Assembly (NCBI GenBank): GCA_041485385.1
Contig: JBGPJM010000003.1
Span: forward strand, 1-56,557
Direction: 5' to 3'
Length of the DNA stretch: 56,557 bases
From: JBGPJM01 sp041485385
GTDB lineage: Bacteria > Planctomycetota > Phycisphaerae > Phycisphaerales > UBA1924
Positions 34,949 to 43,659 of this stretch are shown one piece after another; positions within the stretch are counted from its first letter, which is position 1, and each line of letters begins with the position of its first letter. The notes under the pieces are model-generated. The model was not told the DNA's origin, ran no database searches, and worked only from the letters and a program-made list of their open reading frames with translations. A program made the translations under genes and the position numbers.

Positions 34949-35335
34949 CTACTTGTCCGAATCCAGTTCCTCGATCAGCTTCTGCAGCTGGGCCAGCTCG
35001 TCGGGCGTGAACTTCTCGCTGCTCATGAGCTGCAGCACCATCGGGGCCGCGGCCCCGTCGTACAGGTCGCGGACCATCGCCCGCAGCCGCCCGAGCGTGA
35101 TCTGCTGGCGGGAGACCTTGGCGCGGTAGATGTGCGCGTGCTCGGACTTGTCGCAGACCACCACGCCCTTCTGGTCGAGACGGACCAGGAACGTGAGGAC
35201 GGTGGTGTAGGCGACGCGCCGGCCGCGCGAATGCAGGATTTCCATGACCTCGCGCACCGTGGACGGCCCGCGGTCCCACAGGATCTTCAGGACGTCCAGT
35301 TCGCCGGAGCCAAGTTCTGGGTGCTTGCGGGCCAT
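34949..35335 (-). CDS. BlaI/MecI/CopY-family repressor
   Basis: 128 residues. The winged-helix domain reads GSGELDVLKILWDRGPSTVREV and VAYTTVLTFLVRLDQKGVV, followed by a dimerisation half ending DELAQLQKLIEELDSDK. In this family the paired M56 peptidase cleaves or triggers loss of the repressor and frees the operator. Two operator-like sites lie just upstream, so the pair is probably autoregulated. Confidence 0.92.
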   Translation of the reverse strand: MARKHPELGSGELDVLKILWDRGPSTVREVMEILHSRGRRVAYTTVLTFLVRLDQKGVVVCDKSEHAHIYRAKVSRQQITLGRLRAMVRDLYDGAAAPMVLQLMSSEKFTPDELAQLQKLIEELDSDK

Positions 35336-35380
35336 GGAGTGGGGCGGGGGAAAGTCGTGAAGGGGTGAGCGGAACCGGAT

Positions 35381-35429
35381 CTACTACGCGTGTCGGAGAG
35401 AATCTACTACAGTCGTCGTAGCGTGTCAA
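35381..35429 (-). promoter_or_regulatory. blaI promoter with two tandem BlaI-type operators
   Basis: On the minus strand TTGACA (35429-35424), 17 bases and TAGATT (35406-35401) form a strong promoter. Two copies of CTACTAC-N4-GTCGkAG lie at 35404-35421 (inside the spacer and -10) and 35381-35398 (around and after the start point), 23 bp apart, about two helical turns. The dyad resembles the TACA/TGTA-type operators of BlaI/MecI. Confidence 0.7.
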
Positions 35430-35469
35430 GGGGTATATGGGATTTGCAGTGCCGAGTTTCGCACCCGCG

Positions 35470-35498
35470 AAAAAAAAACGCAGGTCCCCGCGGACAGG
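35470..35498 (-). terminator. Weak hairpin followed by nine U residues
   Basis: Read on the minus strand, a short GTCC-GCGG-GGAC hairpin (within 35481-35498) is followed by TTTTTTTTT (35478-35470). It lies downstream of the minus-strand cytochrome gene that ends at 35634 and could end that operon before the blaI promoter. The stem is short. Confidence 0.4.
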
Positions 35499-35633
35499 AG
35501 ATGACGCCGATGCCTCAGGAAAGGATCGCGTCCTGTTCGCATGGACGCGCACCGCGAGCCGGTCCGTCGCGGACGTTCACTGGAAAGCAGCCATCCTTGT
35601 CGCTTAATCCGCGTCGGTCCCCATCCTGCAGTG

Positions 35634-36425
35634 TCAACCCCCGCCCGCATCCCCGGCTCGGCGCGGCGCCCACACATCCAGCAGAATCCCGAGGAGCGCC
35701 GCCACCATCCCGCCGTTGTACACGCCCCCGGCCACCACGATCGCGTACACCGCCCCGCCCTCCGGGCGCGCCGCCCACCACGCCCCCATGTCCACCAGCA
35801 GCGCCAGTCCCAGCGTAAGGATTGCGCCCCCCACCAACCGGCGCGGCCAACGGGTCGCCAGCGCCAGCCCCGCCACGACAATCGTCAACATCCCCAGGCT
35901 GAGCGCGTGCGCGTGCGTCGACGCCGCCAGCCCCTTCACATCGATCGGGTACACCTCCCGCGAGATCGCCGCTTTCATCACCTGGTCGAAAGTCTCCAGC
36001 GGCAACTTCTTGCCGATGTCGCCCCCCTGCGTCGCGCTCCCGGCATGGCACGAGACGCACCGCTTGGCGATGATCTCCGACGGCGCCATCGCCCCCTTCT
36101 CCAGGTTGTCGTACTCCTGGTTGATCCGGCCCCCCTTCAGCCAGTCTTCCAGCGCCTTCCGCTCGGCGGCGGGCAGTTCTGGCGGGTGCTTCCGCTCCAT
36201 CGCCACCAGCAGCGGCGCCCGTGTCTGGATCCCGTGGTACGCCCCCTTCACGTCGTCGAGCGACAGGCCCTTGTGCTCGTCCCGCATCTCGTGATGCCAG
36301 ATAAGGTGCGCCCCCGACGCCGCGAACCCCCCCAGCAGCACCAACAGCAGGCACGACAGGCCGGCGCGCGCGCCGACCCCCAGGTCCCTGAGTCGAAACG
36401 CAAATCCTGCGCACTCGCCGGCCAT
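35634..36425 (-). CDS. Membrane protein with a single c-type haem motif
   Basis: 263 residues. One N-terminal membrane helix (GLSCLLLVLLGGFAASGAHL) is followed by a soluble stretch with the haem site RCVSCHAGSA at about 125-134, and then four more membrane helices (LGMLTIVVAGLALAT, GAILTLGLALLVDMG, AIVVAGGVYNGGMVAALLGILL). It looks like an inner-membrane cytochrome with a periplasmic haem. The partner is unknown. It lies 9 bp behind a Tat-exported oxidoreductase gene, so it could accept electrons from that enzyme. Confidence 0.8.
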   Translation of the reverse strand: MAGECAGFAFRLRDLGVGARAGLSCLLLVLLGGFAASGAHLIWHHEMRDEHKGLSLDDVKGAYHGIQTRAPLLVAMERKHPPELPAAERKALEDWLKGGRINQEYDNLEKGAMAPSEIIAKRCVSCHAGSATQGGDIGKKLPLETFDQVMKAAISREVYPIDVKGLAASTHAHALSLGMLTIVVAGLALATRWPRRLVGGAILTLGLALLVDMGAWWAARPEGGAVYAIVVAGGVYNGGMVAALLGILLDVWAPRRAGDAGGG

Positions 36426-36434
36426 GCCTCACCC

Positions 36435-37700
36435 TCAGGCCTTGAACAACTCCGGATCCAGCGCCACCGTCTCCCCCGTCGTCACCGCCCTGCTCGCCGC
36501 GATCCCCACCGCGCTGGCCCTCACACCTTCATCCGCCGTGCAGACCACCGCCTTCTTCTCCAGCACGCTCTTGAAGAAGTCCTCGATCGCGTAGGACATC
36601 GGCGAGTTCGGCAGCCCCACGCCCTCCTTCAGCTTCCCCTGCGCGTGCAGCTTGGTCGCATCGGCGATCAGCGTGATCCCCTCGTCGTTGTGGAACTGCT
36701 GCCGGTTGGCCCACACCTCCCACCCCTGCGTCGGCGCATCGGCCTCCTTGAACATCCACCCGTGCGTCCAGGCGAGCTTGATCGACGCCGCCTCGCCGTG
36801 GAAGACCTCGTGCCGCCCCTCGAACGAGCTGCACAGCGTCGCCGCGTATTGCAGGTGCGCCCCGCCGCTCCCCGGCCCCCCAACGCCGACAGCCCCATCG
36901 AACGCCAGATCAATCTGGATCGTGTCGGCGATCTTCCGCCCGTCGTTGTGCACGCGGATCGCCCCGCTCCCCCGCACCGCGGTCGGGTACCTGCCCAGGA
37001 AGAAGTGGAACACGTCAAACTGGTGCGTCCCCATCTCGCCGGGAAGCCCCAGCGAGATCTCCGGATTCAGGTGCCAGTTCAGCGCCCTGTCCTGCTCGTC
37101 GCTGGAGGTGGGGGTCCGCCAGGAGTTCTTCCGGTTGTCCTCGGCTCGCATGGAAACAAGCGTCCGGACGGCGTCCGTCTTGTAGAAAGACCTCGCCAGC
37201 TGGTAGACGGGGTTCGATCGGGCGTACAGGCCGGTTTGGAACACGGTTGAAGCCCCCCGAGCCGCCGCGGCGATCGCCTTGCAGTCATCGACCGTCGACG
37301 CCAGCGGCCCCTCGCAGAAGACGTGCCGCCCGGCCTGGATGCAATCGAGGGCGATCTGCCTGTGCAGGTGCGTCGGCGTGGCGATGAAGATCGCCGCGGC
37401 GTCCTTCTTCTTCTCCAGGAGCTGCTTGTACTCGGCGAACGTCTCGCCGCCCGCCGTGCGCCGCTGGCCCGCGGAGAGGCGCGAGGCATCGGTGTCGCAG
37501 ATCGCCGCCACCGTCACGCCCTCGATCTTCTGCAGCTCCCCAAGGATCGCCCGTCCCTGGCGCCCGACGCCAATCACGCCGACGGAGATCCTGGCCGGCG
37601 CGCGGTACGGCCTCGCCCACCCTAGCTCCGGTATCAAGGGCACGGCGACCAGGGCGCCCGCGGCGGTCTTGATAAACGTGCGGCGATCAGCTGGGGGCAT
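36435..37700 (-). CDS. Tat-exported Gfo/Idh/MocA-family oxidoreductase
   Basis: 421 residues. The Tat signal is DRRTFIKTAAGALVAVP. The Rossmann fold follows (ISVGVIGVGRQGRAIL, VAAICDTDASRL, FIATPTHLHRQIALDCIQAGRHVFCEGPLA). In the usual EKP motif (Lys is the catalytic/NAD-contact residue) this protein reads EGP, a notable change. Such proteins act on sugars or sugar derivatives, and Tat-exported forms are abundant in planctomycetes. An AAGGA site precedes ATG 37700. Confidence 0.85.
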   Translation of the reverse strand: MPPADRRTFIKTAAGALVAVPLIPELGWARPYRAPARISVGVIGVGRQGRAILGELQKIEGVTVAAICDTDASRLSAGQRRTAGGETFAEYKQLLEKKKDAAAIFIATPTHLHRQIALDCIQAGRHVFCEGPLASTVDDCKAIAAAARGASTVFQTGLYARSNPVYQLARSFYKTDAVRTLVSMRAEDNRKNSWRTPTSSDEQDRALNWHLNPEISLGLPGEMGTHQFDVFHFFLGRYPTAVRGSGAIRVHNDGRKIADTIQIDLAFDGAVGVGGPGSGGAHLQYAATLCSSFEGRHEVFHGEAASIKLAWTHGWMFKEADAPTQGWEVWANRQQFHNDEGITLIADATKLHAQGKLKEGVGLPNSPMSYAIEDFFKSVLEKKAVVCTADEGVRASAVGIAASRAVTTGETVALDPELFKA

Positions 37701-37739
37701 GCGGCAATCCTTCTATAGAGTCGAACAGCGGCCAACAGA

Positions 37740-38693
37740 TTATCCGGACCGGCGACCGGACGCTGACGGTAGCTCGAACACGACCGCGGCGTCGGGGCCC
37801 TCGATTGTCCACACCGGCGCCTCGGACGCGCCCGTGTCGAGCGCCGTGACCAAACCGGCCGGCATCCCGGGGGGACGATCCCTCAGCACAAGCAGCGCCG
37901 TCGACCAGGCGTCGGCGGCGCGGGCCGCATCGGAGCCTCTCGCGATGACCGCCGCCAGCCGCGCTCCCTCCGTCGGCGCTGCCGTGCGCGGGTCGAGCAC
38001 ATGCCCGAGCGGCCGACCGTCCGACTCGACCATTCTCCCATGCGGCGCCGACACGGAGAGCGCCGCGTCGCGCACCACCGCCACCGGCGCGCCCGGGTCC
38101 ATTCCCACGGCGACCCGCCAACCCCGCTCATCCGGCGGCGCGCCGAGCCCGACCACGCTGCTCGTGCCCCCCTGCAGCAACCCGCAACTCACGCCATTGT
38201 CGCGCACCACCCTCGCCGCCGCGTCGAGCGCGTGCCCCTTGCCGATCGCCCCCAGGTCGATCGCCATCCCCGGTCGCGTGAACCGGACCGAGCGCCGCGA
38301 CTCATCGAGCTCGACGCCGTCGAAGCCGACGATCTCCGCCGCGGCGGCGACCTCCGCCTTGTCCGGCTTGCCCTCGTGCCGGTCCCGGAACCCCCACGCC
38401 GGCATCAGCGGTCCCACCGTCACATCGAACGCCCCGCCCGATCCCCGCCAGACCTCCCGGCACGCGACCAGCAGGTCGAAGGTTTCCTGATCCAGATCGA
38501 CCTCCCGACAGTGCGCATTGGCGTTGATGCGGGAGAGGAGACTCTCCCGCCTGAACAGGCTCAGCCTCGCATCCCAGTCCTCGATCTCCGCCAGCGCCGC
38601 CTCGCCCACGGCGCGCAGCCGCGCCCCGACGTCGCCGGAAAGGACGACCTCAAACCGGGTCCCCATCGCGTGTGTGGCGAGGCGAATGTTCAC
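37740..38693 (-). CDS. ApbE-like FAD:protein FMN transferase (standalone copy)
   Basis: About 317 residues. Signatures: HAMGTRFEVVLSGDVG, WDARLSLFRRESLLSRIN, GAFDVTVGPLMPAWGF, MAIDLGAIGKGHALDAAARV and HVLDPRTAAPT. ApbE attaches FMN to a Thr/Ser of a target protein in the periplasm. No clear signal peptide is visible on this copy. The start is uncertain (GTG 38693 chosen; ATG 38666 is an alternative, and an in-frame start at 38762 would lengthen it). It lies between two Gfo/Idh/MocA genes. Confidence 0.85.
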   Translation of the reverse strand: MNIRLATHAMGTRFEVVLSGDVGARLRAVGEAALAEIEDWDARLSLFRRESLLSRINANAHCREVDLDQETFDLLVACREVWRGSGGAFDVTVGPLMPAWGFRDRHEGKPDKAEVAAAAEIVGFDGVELDESRRSVRFTRPGMAIDLGAIGKGHALDAAARVVRDNGVSCGLLQGGTSSVVGLGAPPDERGWRVAVGMDPGAPVAVVRDAALSVSAPHGRMVESDGRPLGHVLDPRTAAPTEGARLAAVIARGSDAARAADAWSTALLVLRDRPPGMPAGLVTALDTGASEAPVWTIEGPDAAVVFELPSASGRRSG

Positions 38694-38707
38694 GGGAGTG
38701 AGCGGAG

Positions 38708-38763
38708 AGTGAGCAGAAAACAGTGCGCAGTCACCAGAGGAGGCTTCTTCTCTTCTGCTCACT
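38708..38763. repeat. Intergenic AGTGAGCAGAA inverted repeat
   Basis: AGTGAGCAGAA (38708-38718) and TTCTGCTCACT (38753-38763) are perfect 11-bp complements with a 34-base loop. The right arm is followed by further GCTCACT copies up to about 38790. The same core recurs at about 48422 after another gene. Confidence 0.6.
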
Positions 38764-38790
38764 GCTCACTTCTTCCTCTGCTCACTTCCC

Positions 38791-40137
38791 TCAAACTCTG
38801 CTCGACTTCATCGTCTTGGGATCGAATGTGTACGCGTGCCCGTCCCACATCGACCGGGTCGCCAGGTCCACGATCACCATCATCTTCGTGCCCAGCTCGA
38901 CGTTCGCCGCCGGCTGCTCGCGGCTGCGGATGCACTTGAGCCACCCCAGGCGGTGCACGTCCTGCGCATCGCCGATGTCGGGGCAGTTCTCGATCCTCTC
39001 CTCGAGCTGCTCTTCCTTCACGAACAACGACTCGGGCCGGAACACGCACGGGGCCGCGTTGAGGAACAGATTCCCCTTCCGTCCGCGGATGATCTTCTCA
39101 AAGCCCAGCTCGTTACAGGTCGAGCCGGCGATGATCATGTGGTGCTCGCTCTCGAACTCCACCGTCAGGTTCACCTGGTCGTGGTTCTCCATCTTCTTGT
39201 CGATCAGGTGCGAGCCGCTCGCCGTCACCCGCGTCGGCCACCCCGGATCCAGCGCGTACAGGATCGGCGTCGTCTCGTGCACCAGCAGGTCGCCGATGAT
39301 CCCCGTCGAGTACTTCCGGTACCGGCGCCAGCGGGCGTAGATCTCCGGGTTCCACTCCGCCTTCCCCGACGGACCGCACCAAGCCTCCCAGTCCAGGTTC
39401 ACGCCGGGCTTCCAGTTCGGGTCGATGTCGTAGTACAGCCACTCGCCCTTGAGCGAGTTGCGGCAGTACGAGGTCTGGCTGAACGTCGGCTTGCCGATGA
39501 CGCCGTCCTTGATCCACTTCCGGGCGACGGCGTAGCGCGGGTACTGCATGTACTGCGTCCCGACCTGCACGATCACCTTGGGGTTCTTCTTCGACGCCTC
39601 CAGCAGCTTCATGGCGTCCTCGAGGTTCCCCGTCATCGGCTTCTCGACGTACACGTCCTTCCCGGCCATGATCGCGTCGATCGCCATCTGCGAGTGCCAG
39701 TGCTCGGGGCTGGCGATCAGCACGCCGTGGATGTCCTTCCGCGCCAGCAGGTCGGTGTACTTGCGGTACGTGTCGACCTTGTTCCCCTGCGCCTTCTCCA
39801 CCACCGACTTGGCGTTCTCCACGCGCGGGTCGCACACGTCGGCCAGCGCCACGATCTGCACCTTGGCCTTGCCGTCCTTGGCCAGTTTCGTAAACTGCTC
39901 GCAGTGCCCCGTCCCCATGCCGCCGGTGCCGATTACGCCCATCTGGATCACATCGTCCGGGCCCGGCGGCGTCGGGGCGATCGGCACCGGGAACGCGCTC
40001 GTGAACGCCGCGCGGGCCGTCGAGGCCGCCACCGGCCCCAGCACCGCCGCGGCACCCGCCACCGCGGCCGTCCGCGCCAGGAAATCGCGCCGAGACGTCC
40101 CATTGCTGCTCGCGATCGGGTTGGTCTGCTCGCTCAT
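38791..40137 (-). CDS. Tat-exported Gfo/Idh/MocA-family oxidoreductase
   Basis: 448 residues from ATG 40137, which has a GGAG site. Tat signal TSRRDFLARTAAVAGAAAVLG. Rossmann part: IQMGVIGTGGMGTGHCEQF, VALADVCDPRVENA and IASPEHWHSQMAIDAIMAGK, with a canonical EKP in DVYVEKPMTG. Planctomycete-type extensions follow (YYDIDPNWKPGVNLDWEAWCG). Probably a periplasmic sugar-modifying enzyme. Upstream (40138-40257) is a short stretch with repeated ACTCAGCAC/TAGCACTT words. Confidence 0.88.
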   Translation of the reverse strand: MSEQTNPIASSNGTSRRDFLARTAAVAGAAAVLGPVAASTARAAFTSAFPVPIAPTPPGPDDVIQMGVIGTGGMGTGHCEQFTKLAKDGKAKVQIVALADVCDPRVENAKSVVEKAQGNKVDTYRKYTDLLARKDIHGVLIASPEHWHSQMAIDAIMAGKDVYVEKPMTGNLEDAMKLLEASKKNPKVIVQVGTQYMQYPRYAVARKWIKDGVIGKPTFSQTSYCRNSLKGEWLYYDIDPNWKPGVNLDWEAWCGPSGKAEWNPEIYARWRRYRKYSTGIIGDLLVHETTPILYALDPGWPTRVTASGSHLIDKKMENHDQVNLTVEFESEHHMIIAGSTCNELGFEKIIRGRKGNLFLNAAPCVFRPESLFVKEEQLEERIENCPDIGDAQDVHRLGWLKCIRSREQPAANVELGTKMMVIVDLATRSMWDGHAYTFDPKTMKSSRV

Positions 40138-40257
40138 GACTGGAATCTCCATTCAGCACACCGGCCAAAGCCGGTCCTATCTTCACTCAGCACCTAGCAC
40201 TTAAGCACTCAGCACTTCTCCTAGCCTACCGGTTTCCAGCCCCATCGCAACCCCTCA

Positions 40258-43200
40258 TCACCGGGCCGGCGTCAGCTTGATCGTCCGAAGATTCATCAGA
40301 CCACCGGACGGGATGCTCACAGGACGCACCGAAACCTCCGCGCGACCGGCCTTCTTGAACTCAAGTTCGCCCACATCGATCGTCTTGAACGCCGTCCACG
40401 ACCCCGTCGGCGTGACGTCGCCCTCCACTCCCGCATCCGGGGCTGCCACAAGGAATCTGCCGCCGTTCTCCGGCGCGCAGGCGTACTCCAGCGAAACTCG
40501 GAACTTCGCCGGACCCGCGATCTCCACCGGCCACCACACGCTGTCCGACTTCTCCGTCCAGAAGCCGATGTTCTGGTGATCCGGCGCCGTCTCGAACCGG
40601 GCCGTCTGCCCCCGGATCTGGGCCGCCGCGGCCGTCAGCGTGATCGACCCATCCGCCGAGGCCCGCAGCGCCGGAATCGGCGGCACCACCACCGCCGGGC
40701 TCCCCACAATCTCCAACGCCACCACCGTGTCGACCGGATCGGTCGCCGCGGCCGGCACATGCACCGTCGCCCCCGCCTCATCGCGATCGACCGTCAACGC
40801 CGCCTTGCCCGGGTCCGCCAGCAGCCAGGCTTTCCGAACCTCGTTGAGCAGCCCGGGCACGTGCAGCACACCGCCGGCCGGCCAGTTGAACACGTGCAGA
40901 TAGAGCACGCCGTCCCCGGCGGTGCACCGCCCCCACGGCAGCTTCGCAAACGGGCCGGCGTGCGTGCCGTAGATGCTCGCGTCGTTTGCCTTGATCCACG
41001 CCCCCATGGCCCGCAGCCGCTCCACGCTGGGCGCGGGGATCTCCCCCAAGGACGTCGGCCCGACATTCAGGAGGAAGTTCCCTCCCTTGCTGGCGATATC
41101 CACCAGCGTGCGGATGAGCGTCTCCGACGACTTCCAGTTGCTGTCGTCGGCTTTGAATCCCCAAGTGTCGTTCATCGTCATGCACGACTCCCAGTCCACC
41201 CCCGGCAGGCCCGTCGCCGGGACCTCCTGCTCGGGCGTGCCGTAGTCGCCCTTGAACTCCCGGTCCTTCGTCAGCCCCGCCATCCCCGACCGCCCCTTGT
41301 CCACGCGGTTGTTGATGATGATGTCGGGTTCAAGCGACCGCACGTAGTCGTACAGGTCCTTGCCGCGCTCGTGCGTCCAGGTGTCCTCCCATTCCCCGTC
41401 GAACCACAGGATCGCCGGTTGGTACCCCGTCACGATCTCCTTGAGCTGCGCTTTCAGGTAGCCCACGTACCGGTTGAAGTCGGGCTTCACATCCGGGCGC
41501 GGGTCCCACGGTCGCCGCGGCAGATAGTCCGGGTGGTGCCAGTCCATGATCGAGTGGTACGTGCAGAACCTGATCCCCTCCGCTCTGCACGCCTCCGAGA
41601 GTTCCTTCAGGATGTCACGCTTGTACGGCGTGCCCATCACGTCGTAGTCGCTCACCTTGCTGTCGAAGAGCGCAAAGCCGTCGTGGTGCTTGCTCGTGAT
41701 CACGACGTACTTGATCCCCGCGTCCTTGGCGGTCTTCGCCCAGACGCGGGCGTCGAACTTCGCGGGGTTGAACCGCTGCGCCAGCTTCTCGTATTCCGCC
41801 ACCGGCACCTTCGCCGAGTTCATGATCCACTCGCCGATCCCCCCGACCGGCTTGCCGTCCCATACCCCCGCCGGGATCGCGTAGAGCCCCCAGTGGATGA
41901 ACATGCCGAACCTCGCGTCGCGCCACCACGCCATGCGGGTGTCATGGTCGGCCTGCCCCTGCCAGGCCGTCGCGCCCGGCACGCTCAGGTCGCGCACGAA
42001 GATGTTCTTGAAGTACAGCGTGTTCCCGTGGTTCTGCAGCTCGATTGGCCCCGTCGGATAGATCGGCTTCTCCCGCTCCCAGTAGTTCTCCAGCACCGTG
42101 TTGTCCGTCACCAGCCTGTCGTTCAGCCACACCGTCACCCGATCCCCCTTCATGATGATGTGGGACCGGTTCCACTCCCCCACCGGGCGGTCCGCCACCA
42201 CCAGCGGATTCGCCGGGTTCTTCTGGTTGTTGTACAGACCCCCCGAGCCGAGCGGGTTGTCCCAGATCTGCACCTGCGGCGACCCCCGCACGTAGATCCC
42301 GCTGTCCCCCGCCTTCTCGATCTTCCAATCCACGTACATCTCGAAGTCGCCGTAGTTCCGAGCGCTCTGAAGGCTGTCCCCTTTCCCGTCGAACACCAGC
42401 ACCCCGTCCACCGCGTGCCAGTGCGCCCGCATCCGCTCGTCCGCCGCACTCTGCGCCTTGGCGAGGTCCTCCGCCGACAACTTCTGCCGCTGCACCGGGT
42501 CCGCCGCGAGCCCCTGCCACCCGGACAGGTCGCGCCCGTTGAACATCGCAACAAACCCCGCCGGCGGCTCGTTCGCGGGATCAAACCGGTTGTCGTCGCC
42601 GGGCGCGGCGCCGAACCCAGGCGTCCGCCTGCGCGTCATCGGTGCCCCATCCCTTTCCCGCTCCATGATCATCCCTCCAACCCCCGGCAGCCCTCGCAGC
42701 AGCTCCATCCCCTTGTCGGCGCCCAGCACGCACACCGCCGTCGCCAGGGCGTCCACCTCGGCCGCGCTGGCGAGCGGGCCGATCACCGTCGCTCCAACCC
42801 GGCGCGTCACCCCCAGGCCGGTGCGCGGGTCGATGATGTGCGCGTACCGCACCCCCTCGATCTCCACGAACTGCTCCGCATCGCCGGACGTGGAGACCGC
42901 GCTGCGCTCCAACTCGAGCGTCGGCTCGCCACCCAGTTCCGCCGCGCCCGTTCGCACCGCGATCTCCCATCCGCGCTCCCCCGGCGGCGCATCCCCTACC
43001 GCGATGTCCCCCGCCAGCGCCACCAGATAGCTCGCGACCCCTCGCCCGCGGAGCACAGCCCCCGCCGCCTCGACCGCAAATCCCTTTCCGATCCCCCCCA
43101 GGTCCAGCCGCATCCCCGGCACATCGAACGACACCGTCCGCGCGCCCGCATCGAGATGCACGTGCTTCCATCCCACCCTCGCCTTCGCCTCCGCGATCGC

Positions 43201-43659
43201 TTCCGTCGGCGGCAGCTTCCCATCCTTCCGCGCCTGGCGCCACAGCGTCACCAGCGGCCCAACCGTCGGATCGAACGCGCCGCCCGACTGCCTCCACGCC
43301 CCCTCCGACGCCGCCAGCACGTCGCGGAGATCCTCGCTGATCCTCACCGCCACCCCCCCCATCTTCCCGTCATCGCACACGCGCATCAGCTCGCTCTGCG
43401 GCCGGTAATCGCTCATTACGTCTTCCAGGCGGGCGATCCGGTCAAAAGCCAACATCCCGGCGTCCGTCGCCTCTTTCTCCGACGGCGCGTACACAACAAT
43501 CCGGGCCTGCACCCCCATGAGCAGCTTGGTAAACTCGAACCTCTTCAGCGCCCCCTGCGGACCGGAAGCCTGCCCGGCCTGCCCAACGCTCAAGAACAGC
43601 ACGGAAAGGAGCGCCCCAAGCACGGGGCCGATCGTGATGCGAACCCGAGAGATATCCAT
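40258..43659 (-). CDS. Triple fusion: ApbE FMN transferase - DUF1080 - GH29 alpha-L-fucosidase
   Basis: 1133 residues with one signal peptide (GPVLGALLSVLFLSVGQAGQA). Part 1 (about 35-310) is ApbE: FAFDRIARLEDVMSDYRP-like start, GGAFDPTVGPLVTLW, MRLDLGGIGKGFAVEAAGAV and HIIDPRTGLGVTRRV. Part 2 (about 345-540) is DUF1080 (FVAMFNGRDLSGWQG, HWHAVDGVLVFDGKG, DWKIEKAGDSGIYVRG). Part 3 (about 545-1000) is GH29: WWRDARFGMFIHWGLYAIP, YVVITSKHHDGFALFDS and ILWFDGEWEDTW with the nucleophile Asp. A beta-sandwich-like tail ends the protein. No stop, start or second signal peptide is seen at the ApbE/DUF1080 join. A GGAGG site precedes ATG 43659. Confidence 0.85.
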   Translation of the reverse strand: MDISRVRITIGPVLGALLSVLFLSVGQAGQASGPQGALKRFEFTKLLMGVQARIVVYAPSEKEATDAGMLAFDRIARLEDVMSDYRPQSELMRVCDDGKMGGVAVRISEDLRDVLAASEGAWRQSGGAFDPTVGPLVTLWRQARKDGKLPPTEAIAEAKARVGWKHVHLDAGARTVSFDVPGMRLDLGGIGKGFAVEAAGAVLRGRGVASYLVALAGDIAVGDAPPGERGWEIAVRTGAAELGGEPTLELERSAVSTSGDAEQFVEIEGVRYAHIIDPRTGLGVTRRVGATVIGPLASAAEVDALATAVCVLGADKGMELLRGLPGVGGMIMERERDGAPMTRRRTPGFGAAPGDDNRFDPANEPPAGFVAMFNGRDLSGWQGLAADPVQRQKLSAEDLAKAQSAADERMRAHWHAVDGVLVFDGKGDSLQSARNYGDFEMYVDWKIEKAGDSGIYVRGSPQVQIWDNPLGSGGLYNNQKNPANPLVVADRPVGEWNRSHIIMKGDRVTVWLNDRLVTDNTVLENYWEREKPIYPTGPIELQNHGNTLYFKNIFVRDLSVPGATAWQGQADHDTRMAWWRDARFGMFIHWGLYAIPAGVWDGKPVGGIGEWIMNSAKVPVAEYEKLAQRFNPAKFDARVWAKTAKDAGIKYVVITSKHHDGFALFDSKVSDYDVMGTPYKRDILKELSEACRAEGIRFCTYHSIMDWHHPDYLPRRPWDPRPDVKPDFNRYVGYLKAQLKEIVTGYQPAILWFDGEWEDTWTHERGKDLYDYVRSLEPDIIINNRVDKGRSGMAGLTKDREFKGDYGTPEQEVPATGLPGVDWESCMTMNDTWGFKADDSNWKSSETLIRTLVDIASKGGNFLLNVGPTSLGEIPAPSVERLRAMGAWIKANDASIYGTHAGPFAKLPWGRCTAGDGVLYLHVFNWPAGGVLHVPGLLNEVRKAWLLADPGKAALTVDRDEAGATVHVPAAATDPVDTVVALEIVGSPAVVVPPIPALRASADGSITLTAAAAQIRGQTARFETAPDHQNIGFWTEKSDSVWWPVEIAGPAKFRVSLEYACAPENGGRFLVAAPDAGVEGDVTPTGSWTAFKTIDVGELEFKKAGRAEVSVRPVSIPSGGLMNLRTIKLTPAR

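Noticed and set aside
31605..35335. Beta-lactam resistance locus
   Set aside because: There is no beta-lactamase or penicillin-binding sensor domain; the BlaI/M56 pair is common in planctomycetes for other purposes.
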